A DNA stretch of 64,000 nucleotides from Bretschneidera sinensis (taxonomy: Eukaryota; Streptophyta; Magnoliopsida; Brassicales; Akaniaceae), in contig CM043699.1 in the NCBI GenBank assembly GCA_023935145.1, positions 66,623,638 through 66,687,637 of the forward strand. The letters are read 5' to 3'. The translations under genes were made by a program, and so were the position numbers. This document shows, in pieces, positions 10,794-21,439 of the stretch (position 1 is the stretch's first letter; the number at the start of each line of letters is the position of its first letter). A model generated the notes under the pieces. That model ran no database searches. It was given only the letters and a program-made list of their open reading frames with translations, and was not told where the DNA came from.

Positions 10794-11906
10794 TTATTTT
10801 TTCCCAAAAGTAAGAGTGGCAGCAGCTAGCATATGAAGTGTCTTATTCTCTCCCATATAAGCATAAGGTAAGTGCTTTAGCAACTGCTTGAATTCCAAGT
10901 TAGGTGCCTGTACAATAAAAGGGAAAATAGTATTAGTAGGCACATGAGTATCAAATGGATCAGTGTACTTACTTTGATGCTTTGGAGAAGCTTCAATGAG
11001 ATGCATAGTTTTGATGATGTCATCAGTAACATACTCAGATTCTGGCACTGTACTCGATCTTGTGAGACTATATATAAGATCAATTTCTAATGGATCAAAG
11101 TGATGGTCATGAAAAACTTGTTCAACAACATCTTGCTTTTGTTTACTTAGCTCCTTAGCTATATGCCCCACTTGTACATCTAATCTTTGAATAGCTTGCT
11201 CATGCCTTGCATTTATTTGTCTTTGCTCAGTCATAAACTGCTCTTGTAAGGTAAGCAGTTGTTGTTGTTGAATGACCAATTCCCTCACAATGCTCTCTAG
11301 GTCACTCTCTCTTGATTCTGGGACTAACTGAGCTGCTTGTTGGAAGTTCCTTTGCTGCCCTTGAAGGTTCAAGGCATTTTGATTGTTCCATGTGAAGTTG
11401 GTGTGGTTATGCCATCCAGGATTGTAGGTATATGCATATGCATTGTTCGGTCCCTCATAATTTGCTTGCTCTTGATCTGGATATAAATATAAAGGGCAAG
11501 TTTCAGTAGTGTGATCAAAATGAGAACATATAGCACATACCTGGAGTTGTGTAGCTCGTGGTCGAGGTGGGATGCTCTGAGCAGTCATGGCTTCTATAAG
11601 CATATCTAGCTTCCTCTCCATAGCAGCTAGATAAGCATAACTAGCTTCCATCATTGGTGCTTCTCCCTCGAATGAATTAGTAAAAACAGCTTCAGTGTAG
11701 CAGTTTAACACTGCTGCTCGGGGTAGTTTCTGCCTCAAATGCGATCGATCGCACCAAGGAGTGCGCTCGATCGCAGAGGTGTGCTCGATCTTACTTGAGC
11801 TTGCGCTCGAGTGCAAGGCCAAAAACAACGCTGCCACAGACCTGAAAAAAGCAGAAAACAAAAAGAAGAAAAAAAATAGATTTTTAATAAAAACAAAATA
11901 GAACAA
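10794..11906 (-). pseudogene. Athila-like gag remnant fused to pre-RT linker
   Basis: Reading the minus strand, the open frame first runs through leader DNA, including a palindrome array at 11740-11815; gag-like protein starts about 11690 (MEASYAYLAAMERKL). A CX2CX4HX4C zinc knuckle (CAICSHFDHTTETC) lies at residues 124-137, followed by the Athila signature YNPGWHNHTNF and a Gln-rich coiled-coil stretch (RELVIQQQQLL). The C-terminus (EFKQLLKHLPYAYMGENKTL) matches the linker that precedes RT in the 20563-30035 element, so the intervening protease and all later pol are deleted. The N-terminal retrotransposon-gag domain is also missing. The frame is open, but whether it is translated is unknown. 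Confidence 0.75.
11740..11815. repeat. Second palindrome array, internal (4 units)
   Basis: Units start at 11740 (TGCGATCGATCGCA, perfect), 11762, 11780 and 11802, with spacings 22, 18 and 22 bp. The array lies 150-240 bp inside the primer-binding site, i.e. in the transcribed leader rather than the LTR. Confidence 0.82.
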
Positions 11907-11961
11907 TATAAGAAACTAAAACAAAATAACGAAAATAATTCCAAAAAGAAATTTAGCATAA

Positions 11962-11979
11962 TCCCCGGCAGCGGCGCCA
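11962..11979 (-). other. Primer-binding site (tRNA-Asp) of 8104 element
   Basis: The minus strand reads TGGCGCCGCTGCCGGGGA, complementary to the 3' end of plant tRNA-Asp with one mismatch. It lies six bases from the LTR edge. Confidence 0.85.
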
Positions 11980-11985
11980 AAAACT

Positions 11986-13297
11986 TGTTGAGCGATTATC
12001 CACCTAAATTAATAAGCAAATAATCGCACTCATTTTACTTGCAAGTACACAAGGTCAACAGTAGCATAGTGTGCGAATGCAAGATCATCTCCACAGGGAT
12101 TGGTAAATTTCACTTTAGAATTAGTTTCGCAATAATAAAATAAAAACAAGAGAAATAAATATTGAGTTGGAAATAATAAAGATAAAGGCGTAGGGACTTG
12201 ATATTCACCACTAATTATGCTATCACAACAAAACAGTATGCCAATGCTTTACTCATGCCATGAATACCTAATGTTTGTCAACCTAAGGGCATGGTATCTA
12301 CTCCTTAAGCTGTTGATTTCCCTAAGCAACGAGTTAGGCATGGTATCTACTCTAACTCTTTTCTCTCTCAAGGGATTCAACATGGTGTATGCTGAGTTGT
12401 TCCTTAAGATAGCATAAGATTTGTGGAAATCGACAACCACACGGGACCTAGGGCATGGTATCTACTCCCGGTTTCCCATGTTGATTAACCCAAGAATTTG
12501 GTGTGGATATCTTTTGTTACTAATGTTAGACCCAGGACTCGGTCATCCAAATTGATCTAACTAACAAGTCCATACCACATGCATATATTGATCAGACATA
12601 TACATATGAGGAATTTAAATAAAAGCAGGTATTAATCAAGTTAAGCAACACAACATAAATATCGCAAAGGTGCCAATACTAAATTTATTGAGTAAACATA
12701 ATTAGGGCTTCAACCAAGCCCTTACTAAGAATTTAATTACACATAATAAAATAAAAAGGAAAGAAGAAACCCGAGAGAAGAGTCGCCAATTCCTCTCCAT
12801 GGTCTCCTTCTCCAAGCTAAAGCAAAAGATAGAAGAAGTGATTAAAAGAAGTGATAATTTGTGTGTGCTTTACAGGTGTATTTATAGGGCTTGAGTAGTC
12901 CTAGAAGGCTTATGAGTTCCTAAACTTTCCTAAAACACAAAACTCCTTTATTTCTAAAATAGAGTTATTTCCAAAATAAGGTTCTGCAGTTTACTGTTCA
13001 TGCCCGTACATGTGCGCTCGATCGCATGCGTCTTACACTCGATTGCATTGCTGCGCTCGATCCTTCATGTGTGTGAACGATCACATGCAGTAGTGTGATC
13101 GATCGCACTTTGACCAGAAGCTGCTCCAGGATTTCCAGACTTCTTCCTTTAAGTGCCAAAACTGCTTCCTTTTTCTCCTAGACCTATAAAAACATGTGAA
13201 ACACACAAAATGGAGTAAAATAGACTAAAACATATAAACAAAGAGCTTAACACATGTAAATTAAGGGGCTTAAATATGAATATTTAAGCACTTATCA
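11986..13297 (-). repeat. 5' LTR (right) of 8104-13297 element
   Basis: This is the partner of 8104-9432, ending on the plus strand in CTTATCA at 13297. It carries the matching palindrome array (about 13014-13109) and two 17-bp units (12950-12983) instead of three. Its 1312 bp makes it exactly one unit shorter. Confidence 0.9.
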
Positions 13298-13302
13298 CTC
13301 AA

Positions 13303-14022
13303 CATACTTCGGGTTTTATTTTTCTGTTCTAGTTTAGTTATGGTTATGATGTTTAGTTTACTTAGCATGTATAACTAACTTCCTAATAGGGCTCGATTGA
13401 AGCCCTAATTATGCTTTCCTATATATATAATCATTGATTGCCTTTGCAAATAGCCATGTTATAATTCTTTAATTGATTAGTGCCTGTTTTTATTTAAATT
13501 TCTCATATGTATGTGTCTGATCAACGTATGTATGTCGTATAGATCAGTTAGTGAGATCAATTTGGATGACCGAGTCTTGGGTCTGACAATAGTAACAAAA
13601 GAAATCCACGCTGGATTCTTGGGTTAATCAATATGGGAAACTGGGAGTGGATCAAGCCCTAGGTCTAATGTGGTTGTCGATTTCCACAGACCTTTTGCTC
13701 TCTTAAGGAACAACTTAGTATACACTATGCTGGATCTCTTAAGAGAGAAAAAAGTTAGAGTAAACACCATGCCTAACTCATTACTTAGGGAGATCAGTAG
13801 CCTAAGGAGTGGACCAAGCCCTTAGGTTGACAACCATTAGGTATTCATGATAGGGCTATAGCATTGACACTTTACTTATTAGGAAAGTATGATTAGTGGT
13901 GGATATCAAAGCCCTATGTTCTTATTATTATCAATTCACACTCAACATTTATTTCTATCTTTTTTTGTTATATTGAGAAACTAATTCTAATTCGAAATTC
14001 ACCAATCTCTGTGTCGATCCCC
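13303..14022 (+). repeat. Old Athila-type LTR, right part (split, truncated)
   Basis: This continues the LTR that starts at 7704. Blocks such as GATCAATTTGGATGACCGAG and GTGGTTGTCGATTTCCACAG match, in reverse complement, the middle of the inserted element's own LTRs. Similarity stops near 14022, about 90 bp short of the expected terminus, so the end is deleted or too diverged to recognise. No adjacent internal region or second LTR was found. Confidence 0.8.
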
Positions 14023-14793
14023 ATTGATGCAAGTATTCTTATCCGACAACCTATAACCTCAAATTTAAAAATATGAAATCCTTAAAACCTTCTCTATTTC
14101 ACATTTTAAAGAAAAGAATAATTATATTTGAAGAAAGAAAAAGGACCACAAAGAGGGCTACACATCAACATTTAATTTAAAATTACCATTTAAAAATATC
14201 AACGTATCTTTGTCTTTGCACCTACATTCCACTAGCAATAAGCACTTTTTGCTTGTGGTATTCAAAAGGTTTTGCTGTTGAGACTTACTGTCTTTATGAT
14301 GAAACAATATAAAAAGAGAGTGGACAAAACTACAATACTTCTTGTAGTACCTATGGGACTGATTATTCAGGTGTGAAAGTTTATGATTAGTGGATCAGCT
14401 TTGCAACTTACATACTCATTCATTTGGAAAATTGGACAGTTTGAATTTGATTGAAATCGAAAATTTGTGATGAGCGGATAAACTACTTAAAAATGATAAG
14501 CAAAAGGTTTTTATTCCTAGTTGTATGCTAGTGCAATGATGAAACATCATTTATGATGATGTAATGTAGAGCCTATAGGTAGAAAAGCTGAGAAGAAGAT
14601 GTTACCAATGGTAAAATTAAAGCTACTATGCTTCTTCCTTCTAACCTCCCCTTCCTCCTGCTTTAGTTGAAAAATATTATGTGGCCCTGTAGAAGAGGTG
14701 TTTTATGCACTTAAAAGAAGTTCAATACCATGACTTAATGGAAGTTGAGTAATAAGTTGAAGAACGAACTTTTGCAGTCATGAAAAAAGAGTG
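14023..14793. other. Unassigned host DNA left of Copia A
   Basis: No open frame or motif was recognised. It was contiguous with 31799-32986 before Copia A inserted, and so may include non-coding sequence of the ABCG-like locus; that is inference only. Confidence 0.35.
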
Positions 14794-14798
14794 GATCA
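14794..14798. other. Target-site duplication of Copia A (left, GATCA)
   Basis: GATCA here is identical to 31794-31798, immediately outside the two LTR ends. Confidence 0.93.
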
Positions 14799-14940
14799 TG
14801 TTAGGATTTATCAAAGAATTAAACAGATGAAGAAGTTCAGCTTCAAGTTTAGTTGTGCACCGCGACCTCCAGCATGTCCCAGAAGATCAGCACCATCATG
14901 TACGTGGTGGCTCAAGGTGTGCGCGTCGTGGCTCAAGGTG

Positions 14941-15020
14941 TGTGCATCGCGGCACGGCCCTGTGCGTCACGGCACGGCCCAGTGCGTCGCGGCACGGCTC
15001 TGTTCGTCGCAGCACAGCCC
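14941..15020 (+). repeat. 20-bp tandem repeat x4 in Copia A 5' LTR U3
   Basis: Four units of exactly 20 bp (type tgtgcgtcgcggcacggccc) start at 14941, 14961, 14981 and 15001. Two related copies of GGCTCAAGGTGTG precede them. The 3' LTR keeps only about one unit (near 31059-31080). Confidence 0.88.
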
Positions 15021-15238
15021 ACCCAAGCCACGGCCTCCAGCGTGGTAGAAAGTCTTCCCTTTCTGAGCTGCTGCACGAAGGCACACTTGATGCCAAACTT
15101 CAACACTCTTATCCTGGTGCATGGGGCTTGATTAAAACGCACAAGATCACTTAGATTTGTTGGAGGGCTATGATTGATTGGTGCTCAAGATCTAAGGGTT
15201 GAGATTGACTTCAAGATTGGTTCAAGAAGTTGGTGCAC

Positions 15239-15246
15239 TATATAAA
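15239..15246 (+). promoter_or_regulatory. TATA box of Copia A 5' LTR
   Basis: TATATAAA, followed by a GC pair; conserved in the 3' LTR (31328-31335) and in Copia B. Confidence 0.6.
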
Positions 15247-15717
15247 GGGTCATCTAGCTTCATTCATATAACATAACATCATCATACAAGAGAATTCAAG
15301 TGCAAGTGTGAGAGTGCAAAGACACAAAACAAAAGAGAGGCACTAGAATAGATCTCATTCAAGAGTGGCTAGGATTGAAAGAGAGCATACAAGAAGAGGG
15401 GTTCAAGGGCTTTGTAATTGGAATTTTCTTGGGGAAATTTCCAAGGAAAAACTTAGTTCTTATCTCTTTCTTTTCTCTTCTTTCATGTATCAAGAACAAG
15501 AGGGTTCTTATGGAGGTGTTGCTATAATTCTAAGAACTCATTGATTTAGTGCAGAGAGCTCGGATTAGCTCACGGGGACGTAGGCATTTTTCGAACTTCG
15601 ATTAACAATTGCTTGTGTTCTTTCTTTGATTGGATTGTTTCTGATTCATTACAAGTCATTGTAGACTTGGGTGTTTGGAAGATTATCACCTGGGCATCTT
15701 GAGGTGATTTCCAACAG

Positions 15718-15731
15718 TGGTAACAGAGCTT
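15718..15731 (+). other. Primer-binding site (initiator tRNA-Met) of Copia A
   Basis: TGGTAACAGAGCTT, one base after the LTR end, matches the canonical plant initiator-Met site TGGTATCAGAGC with one change in its core. Confidence 0.85.
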
Positions 15732-15937
15732 GTACAGCTGGGTATCGGAGCAAGGCGACAAGAATCAAAGGTCAACTTCTTGGGTAATTCAAGAACGGTG
15801 CTGGGATCAAGATCTGATCGGGTTCTTGAGGGTGATTCAAGAATGGTGCTGGGATCAAGATTTGATCGAGTTCTTAAGATTTAGAAGTTGGAAAGCAATT
15901 GTGGGTGCTGCATAAATTTTGGGATTTTCTCCGCAAG

Positions 15938-17050
15938 ATGGATTCAAATTTCATTGTTGAGAAGTTTGACGGAAAGGGAGACTTTTCCCTTTGGAAGCAA
16001 AAACTCAAGGCTATTTTTATGCAACAAAAGGTGGACTTGGCTGTTGGAGAAGATGACGATTTTCCAGCAAGTACCACGAAGGTCCAGTGGATTAAGATGA
16101 AGAAGATGGCGTATAACACCATCTTTATGCACATATCGGATAGTGTGACAGGAGAATGTGGAGATTCGGAAGATCCAGCTGTCATATGGAAGAAACTAGA
16201 TGAGTTGTTTCTTACCAAAACTCTCCCTAATAAGATTTATCTTCTTAAATGAATCTTTGTTTTTAAAATGGATCCTGATAAAGAGTTGCAAGATAATCTT
16301 GATGTGTTTAATAAACTAGTTCAAGATTTGGCTAGTTGTGGCATAACATTCCCAGATGAAAAATTAGCTGTTATGTTATTGAATTCTCTTCCTGATTATT
16401 TTGAAAGTTTGATTAATGCTATTGAATATGGAAGAGATACACTAACCAAGGAAATTGTGATCAATGCTATAAGAGCTCATGATTTCAAAGCCAAGATGAG
16501 GGAAGCATCAAGTGGAGAAAGGTTGTTCGTTAGAGGAAGGCCAGTAACTCGGAATGGCAGTAGCATCCATAGCAACTACCAGGATAAACCAAAGGGCAGA
16601 GGGCAGAGCCATGGGAGAGCGCACTCCAAACTAAGATTTGGAGGAAAGAGATGCTACTACTACAATAAGGAGGGTCATTTCAAGAAATATTGCAAGAAGA
16701 AGTTGTGGGATGAGAGAGGAATAAGCCATACCAACAATGGAGAGGCTTCGGTTGCCAAAGGAGAACAGCAAGATGATGTTCTTGTTGTGTGCTCAAATGT
16801 GAGCAGGAGGCAAGGCAGCGAGAAATGGATCCTGGATTTCGGGTGCACTTATCACATGTGCCCTCACATGGATTGGTTCAAGAATTTCAAGGAAACCAAT
16901 GATGGAAAGGTTTTCTTGGGGAATGATGCTTCTTGCCAAGTGAGGGGGATAGGAGACGTCCAATTTAGGATGTTTGATGGAGTCACAAGGCTGCTGTGGA
17001 ATGTGAGGTATCTTTCGGATTTGAGAAGAAATTTGATCTCATTGGGGTAG
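15938..17050 (+). pseudogene. Copia A gag and protease (two stops)
   Basis: The gag start is most likely the ATG at 15938 (MDSNFIVEKFDGKGDF), typical of TNT1-like gag. A TGA at 16250-16252 interrupts the frame, which resumes at once. The zinc knuckle near 16650 reads CYYYNKEGHFKKYC; the second Cys is replaced by Tyr, which should weaken zinc binding. The protease active-site block near 16828 reads ILDFGCTYHMCP where DSG is usual, so the catalytic triplet is changed. The frame ends at a TAG (17048-17050) directly at the insertion point of a solo LTR. Confidence 0.88.
17046..17050. other. Target-site duplication of solo LTR (left, GGTAG)
   Basis: GGTAG is identical to 18481-18485. Confidence 0.9.
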
Positions 17051-18480
17051 TGATGAGAGTCGTAAAATGCATCTTAACAGTACTTAACTGTTATCACTTT
17101 AGGGTTGATCTAGGTTTTAATTGCACTTTTATACGTTAACAACTCTAAAGTATCATTCTTGGATCATTGATCTATTTCGGTGCATTTTCAGGTACTTTAA
17201 GCTCAAAAGAGGAGGAAAAGTTATCATTGCTTGAAGCACAAAGACTCGATGCATACTGGAGTGAAGGAATGCTTCCAAAAGGACAAGATGGAGGGCTTAA
17301 AAGAGCAACAGCTGCTGCCCGCACTGGAAAGAGTTTCACTAAATTTCGAGAATTGCCCGTACAGATCAATCATCTTTGAAAATTAAACTATATTGATACA
17401 AAAAGAACCAGGAGATGAGCCATATATGCTTAGAAATATCCGAAAGTCTATTTTCTGAAGAATTTTACGGTTCATCAAAAGGATTTTTCTAGAGAAAGTT
17501 ATGGCAGTTTTAGTAGACAAAGGTCAGGCTGTGCTGGCTGTGCGGGATTTCAGCGTGATTTTGGGCTTAAATCCCACATCCCACATCGGTTGGAAAACAC
17601 ATTTCTATATCTCACATCCCACATCGGATGGAAAACACATTGTACTCTTGGTATTTGCCTATATAAGACCCACTCCACTTTAGCTTTGGAAAAAAAATCG
17701 GGGATGAATCCAGAGGGTCTTTAGGAGGAACCCGAAGTTTAAAGTTTGAAGGTCGGGAGAGATGATCGTCGGGAGGCCGGAGGACACTCGAGGACACATG
17801 AGACCCATGGCCGGCTAGTCTCCAAGCAAGGCGAAGGGATGAATCCCTAGGCGTAGTTGTTCTTATTTTTCCTTTATTTGATTCGGTTGTAGTTAGAAAT
17901 ATTTTCGTTAAATATTGTTATGTTTTATTCTTTAATTTAATTAGTAGATTTATTATAACTCCGGTGGTTGCATGCTTCTTTTCCATATAAGTTTAGTCAG
18001 ACTTTTCTTATGTGTACTTGTTTGGGTGTGATTGAGTCTGGTAGATCTCTTTTATAGATTTGTCCATTATTGCGGTATCGTCGTTTAGATATATCGTCGT
18101 CTCTTGATAATTTATAAATTAGGTCATGTGTGCTTGAAAGTAAAGAAGATTTCATAACAATTACATTAGGATTTATAAATGCACTTTAATTGAATATTTT
18201 TTGATTGCCTGTTTGGGATGTGAAACTTGCAATCGAGATAAAAACAACTGAATCAAGTTAGGATTAGAGCAACAAACCTAGGGAGGATTTCCGGAACCTT
18301 GTCATTTTTATTTTAAACTTATTTACACAATTACCCTTTTTCTCAAACAACTCAGATTCTTTTAATCTTTTATCGTTTGTGTTGAGGTTTACACCTTCTG
18401 TTGTACTTAACTTGTTTCCTTGTGGAATCGACACCCCAAAACTATACTACAATAAACGCGTTATGTTTTGAGCATAATCA
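17051..18480. mobile_element. Solo LTR (Ty3/Gypsy-like, 1430 bp) inside Copia A
   Basis: It starts TGATGAGAGTCG and ends GAGCATAATCA, flanked by perfect GGTAG repeats, and interrupts the Copia coding frame precisely. It carries no pol. A tail segment TGTGGAATCGACACC resembles the 3' parts of Athila/Tat LTRs. It also holds a direct repeat, two close copies of CCCACATCGGWTGGAAAACA at about 17578-17640, and TATA-like TATATAAG at 17661-17668. No second copy lies in the window, so the parent family is unidentified. Confidence 0.9.
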
Positions 18481-18485
18481 GGTAG

Positions 18486-19911
18486 CTAGATTCTATAGGG
18501 TACACATACAAAGTAGAGGGAGGAAAGATCAAGGTAACCAAGGGATCTTTGATAGTGATCAAAGTAGCAATAAAGGATAGTCTCTATGAGATGATCGAAG
18601 AGACAGAAATCAAGGATCAAGCAGCAAGCTTGATGGCTGAGATGGATAAGGTAGTACTTTGGCACAATCTCTTGGGACATATGAGCGAAAAGGAGCTACA
18701 AGTTCTCAGCAAGAATAGTCTACTTGATGGTGACAAAGTAAAAAAACTTGATTTCTGCGAATGTTGCGTTCTTGGGAAGCAACATCAGGTTAGCATCAAC
18801 ACCGGAGTGCACAATTCTTGACTACATTCATGCGGATCTTTAGGGGCCAGCAAGAACACCAACATAGGGAGGTAATCTTTACTTTATGTCTTTAATTGAT
18901 GATTATTCTAGAAAGGTTTGAGTTTATTTGCTTAAAAATAAATCAGATGCTTTGAATAAATTTGTGGTGTGAAAAAAGCCGAAAGAAACTTAAACGAGCA
19001 GGGTAATTAAGGTGTTAAGAACCGATAATGGCTTAGAATTTTTTAATAAGGATTTTGATAAATTCTATGAGTTAAATTTGATTCTAAGACATAGAACGGT
19101 TGTGAAAACCCCTCAACAAAATGAAGTTGCTGAGAGGATGAATAGGACCCTTATGGAAAAGGTTAGGTACATGTTAATTGGGTCTGGTTTACCAAAATGT
19201 TTTTGGAGGGAAGCTGTGTCTACTACTACATATTTGGTTAATAGATCACCCTCTAGGGCTTTAGACCTTAAGACTCCTGAGGAGATGTGGAGTGGGAAAC
19301 CCCTTAAGTTAAGCAACCTTAGGACTTTTGGATGCGCTTCGTTTGCACATCAAAAGGATGATAAACTTAGCCCAAGGTCTAGAAAATGTGTGTTTCTAGG
19401 ATATAGTGATGGGGTTAAGGGGTATAGGTTGTGGTTCTTAGAGCCAAAAGGAACCAAACTCATAATAAGTAGGGATGTCATTTTTAATGAATTATTATTT
19501 CCCTATTTTGAGAAAACTAACCCTGTAGGGTATAATGAGCAAACCAGCCCGGCATTTGTGGAGCATAGCATCAATGAAAATTTAGTTCAGGTAGAGCAAT
19601 GAAGGCAAGAAGGTTCGGACCAGGTAGAGCCCATTAATGAAGACCAAGCTTAAGACACTCAAGAGGAGGCTGAACTAGAAGAGGATGATGCAGCAAATCA
19701 GAATGATTATCAGCTCACAAAGGACCGGGAAAGGAGGGTGGTTAGACCACCTTTGAGATATGGTTTTGCGGATGCTAATGTAGCAGCTCTTTATTCAGAA
19801 GGAAGGGTTAAACCAGAAACTTACATGGATGCCATGGAATGTAAGGATTCGTTAAAATGGCAGCTAGCTATGGAGGAAGAAATGGATTCTTTGAGGAAAA
19901 ACAACTCGGGA
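18486..19911 (+). pseudogene. Copia A integrase region and RT start (stops, frameshift)
   Basis: Coding resumes after the solo LTR. The pre-integrase zinc domain is at 18650-18800 (WHNLLGHMSEKEL and CECCVLGKQHQ). The integrase core follows with several stops between 18822 and 19010; intact blocks are LIDDYSRK, RTDNGLEF and NEVAERMNRT, so the catalytic Asp, Asp and Glu codons are all present. The integrase C-terminal block (GCASFAH, KCVFLGYSDGVKGYRLW) ends at a TGA at 19600-19602. A linker and the RT start (KWQLAMEEEMDSL) follow to about 19905, where the frame shifts. Confidence 0.88.
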
Positions 19912-20557
19912 ATTGGTGCCTAAACCAGAAAAACAGAGAATTGTGGATTGTAAATGGATTTACAAGATCAAAGAAGGGAACATTCCTGGGAATGAAGTAC
20001 GGCGTAAGGCTAGGCTGGTGGTGAAGGGGTTCACACAAAGAGAAGGCATAGATTTCACCAAAATATTCTCACCGGTTGTGAAATACAAGATGATAAGGAT
20101 AGTATTAGCAATGGTGGTCCAATTTGATTGGGAAATCGAGCAAATAGATGTGAAGACAGTGTTCTTGCATGGAGAGCTTAATGAGACCATCTACATGAGG
20201 CAACCTAAAGGCTATGAGGAAGGAAGGCAGGGAAATTTGGTGTGCCAAGTGAAGAAATCTCTCTATGGCCTGAAGCAATCACCTCGGCAATGGAATAAGA
20301 GGTTCGATTCCTTTGTAACTATCTTGGGTTTCATGAGGAGCTACTATGATTCGTGCTTGTACTACAAGGGGCACAAGGTGGAGGAAATGGTGATTATCCT
20401 CATCTATATCGATGATATGCTATTGGTTGGGAACAGCAGGAAAAGGATAGAAAAGTTAAAGTCTCAACTCAGTTCAGAGTTTGAGATGAAGGATCTTGGC
20501 CATGCACAGAAGATCCTTGGGATGAGCATAATCCAGGAAAGGGAGAGAAATAGGTTG
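19912..20557 (+). pseudogene. Copia A reverse transcriptase (cut by Athila insertion)
   Basis: RT blocks in order: WIYKIKEG, VRRKARLVVKGFTQREGID, FSPVVKYKMIR, QIDVKTVFLHGEL, KKSLYGLKQSPRQW, and the catalytic YIDDMLLVG near 20410. The first catalytic Asp (QIDVKT) is present. The frame stops being Copia at 20558, where the AAGGT target and the Athila LTR begin; the rest of pol resumes in the same frame at 30036. Confidence 0.9.
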
Positions 20558-20562
20558 AAGGT
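20558..20562. other. Target-site duplication of Athila element (left, AAGGT)
   Basis: AAGGT is identical to 30036-30040, exactly outside the LTR termini, and the Copia reading frame is continuous across it. Confidence 0.95.
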
Positions 20563-21376
20563 TGTTGTGAGTTTTAATTTACTCGCAAGCGCACAAGTCG
20601 TTTGCAGTATAGCGTTGTGCAAGTGCGAGGTCGAATCCACAGGGAATTGCGTTGTGAAAATATATTTTTAATCTAAACTAACTCTATCTTAACCTAGTTC
20701 CAAATTTCAGAATGATAGTGCAAAATAAATTAAAACTAAATTAAATTGATTTAAAATCTAATAATTAAAAACATTAAGGTTTCCGAATCCACCCCACCAA
20801 AGTTAAGCATACATGTTCTAAAAATATAGCCTATCAAAACATTCTATGAATCCAACTATACGACAAAAAACAAAGAATATCCCAACTAAACCAAAAGCAC
20901 CCAATGTATCTGCTCTTAACAAATCACAAAGGGAATCCAATTTAATCGAAAAGCATTCAATGTATCCATCAGATGAAACACAAAGAAAATCCAACAAACA
21001 ATTTAAACTCAATCAATTATAAGATTAACTCAAATAATTGACAGAACATTTATACTAAAAATTGTCAGATTTGTACAAGCAAATCTGAACTACTACGCCA
21101 AACAACGGCGGGGCTTCATCTTCAACCTTAGCTGAAGAGTCTAGCCACTCATAACTATAAAACTATAATAACAAGTGCTAAACATTTAAACTAAAACAAC
21201 TGAATATAAAGAAATAAATAAACAACTTTACATGGGAGAAATTCCACTCGCTGACGGGCGGCGCTTCCCCTCGTGGTAGCAATGCCTTCGAGATCCACCA
21301 GAATGCTAGCGGACGTCCACCGGTAAACACCAAAGTGGCTTAGGAATTGTACACTGGATTATGAAGCCAAATGGTG

Positions 21377-21384
21377 TTTATATA
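21377..21384 (-). promoter_or_regulatory. TATA box of Athila 3' LTR
   Basis: TATATAAA on the minus strand after CCCC, 56 bp downstream of the palindrome array. The copy in the other LTR is 29570-29577. Confidence 0.65.
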
Positions 21385-21439
21385 GGGGAAGACCCGGAGC
21401 ACTGCAGGTTTCAGATTCGATGTGGGATACTGGCCCGAG

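Larger units (their letters stand above)
8104..13297 (-). mobile_element. Non-autonomous Athila-like LTR retrotransposon (5194 bp)
   Basis: It is bounded by two LTRs (8104-9432 and 11986-13297) with a tRNA-Asp primer-binding site at 11962-11979, so transcription is on the minus strand. Only gag-derived coding sequence remains (10794-11906); protease, RT, RNase H and integrase are absent and gag runs into a short linker normally found just before RT. A conserved non-coding block fills 9433-10790. It sits inside an older LTR of a related family in inverted orientation. With no pol it could have moved only with enzymes supplied by a relative. Confidence 0.88.
14799..15716 (+). repeat. Copia A 5' LTR
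   Basis: TGTTAGG...CCAACA, 918 bp. It holds a GC-rich tandem array of 20-bp units (14941-15020), a TATA box at 15239-15246 and a downstream leader. It is 60 bp longer than the 3' LTR, the equivalent of three array units. Confidence 0.92.

Noticed and set aside
14791..15154. Several overlapping frames rich in Arg/Ala/His
   Set aside because: Produced by the GC-rich 20-bp tandem repeat of the Copia A LTR.
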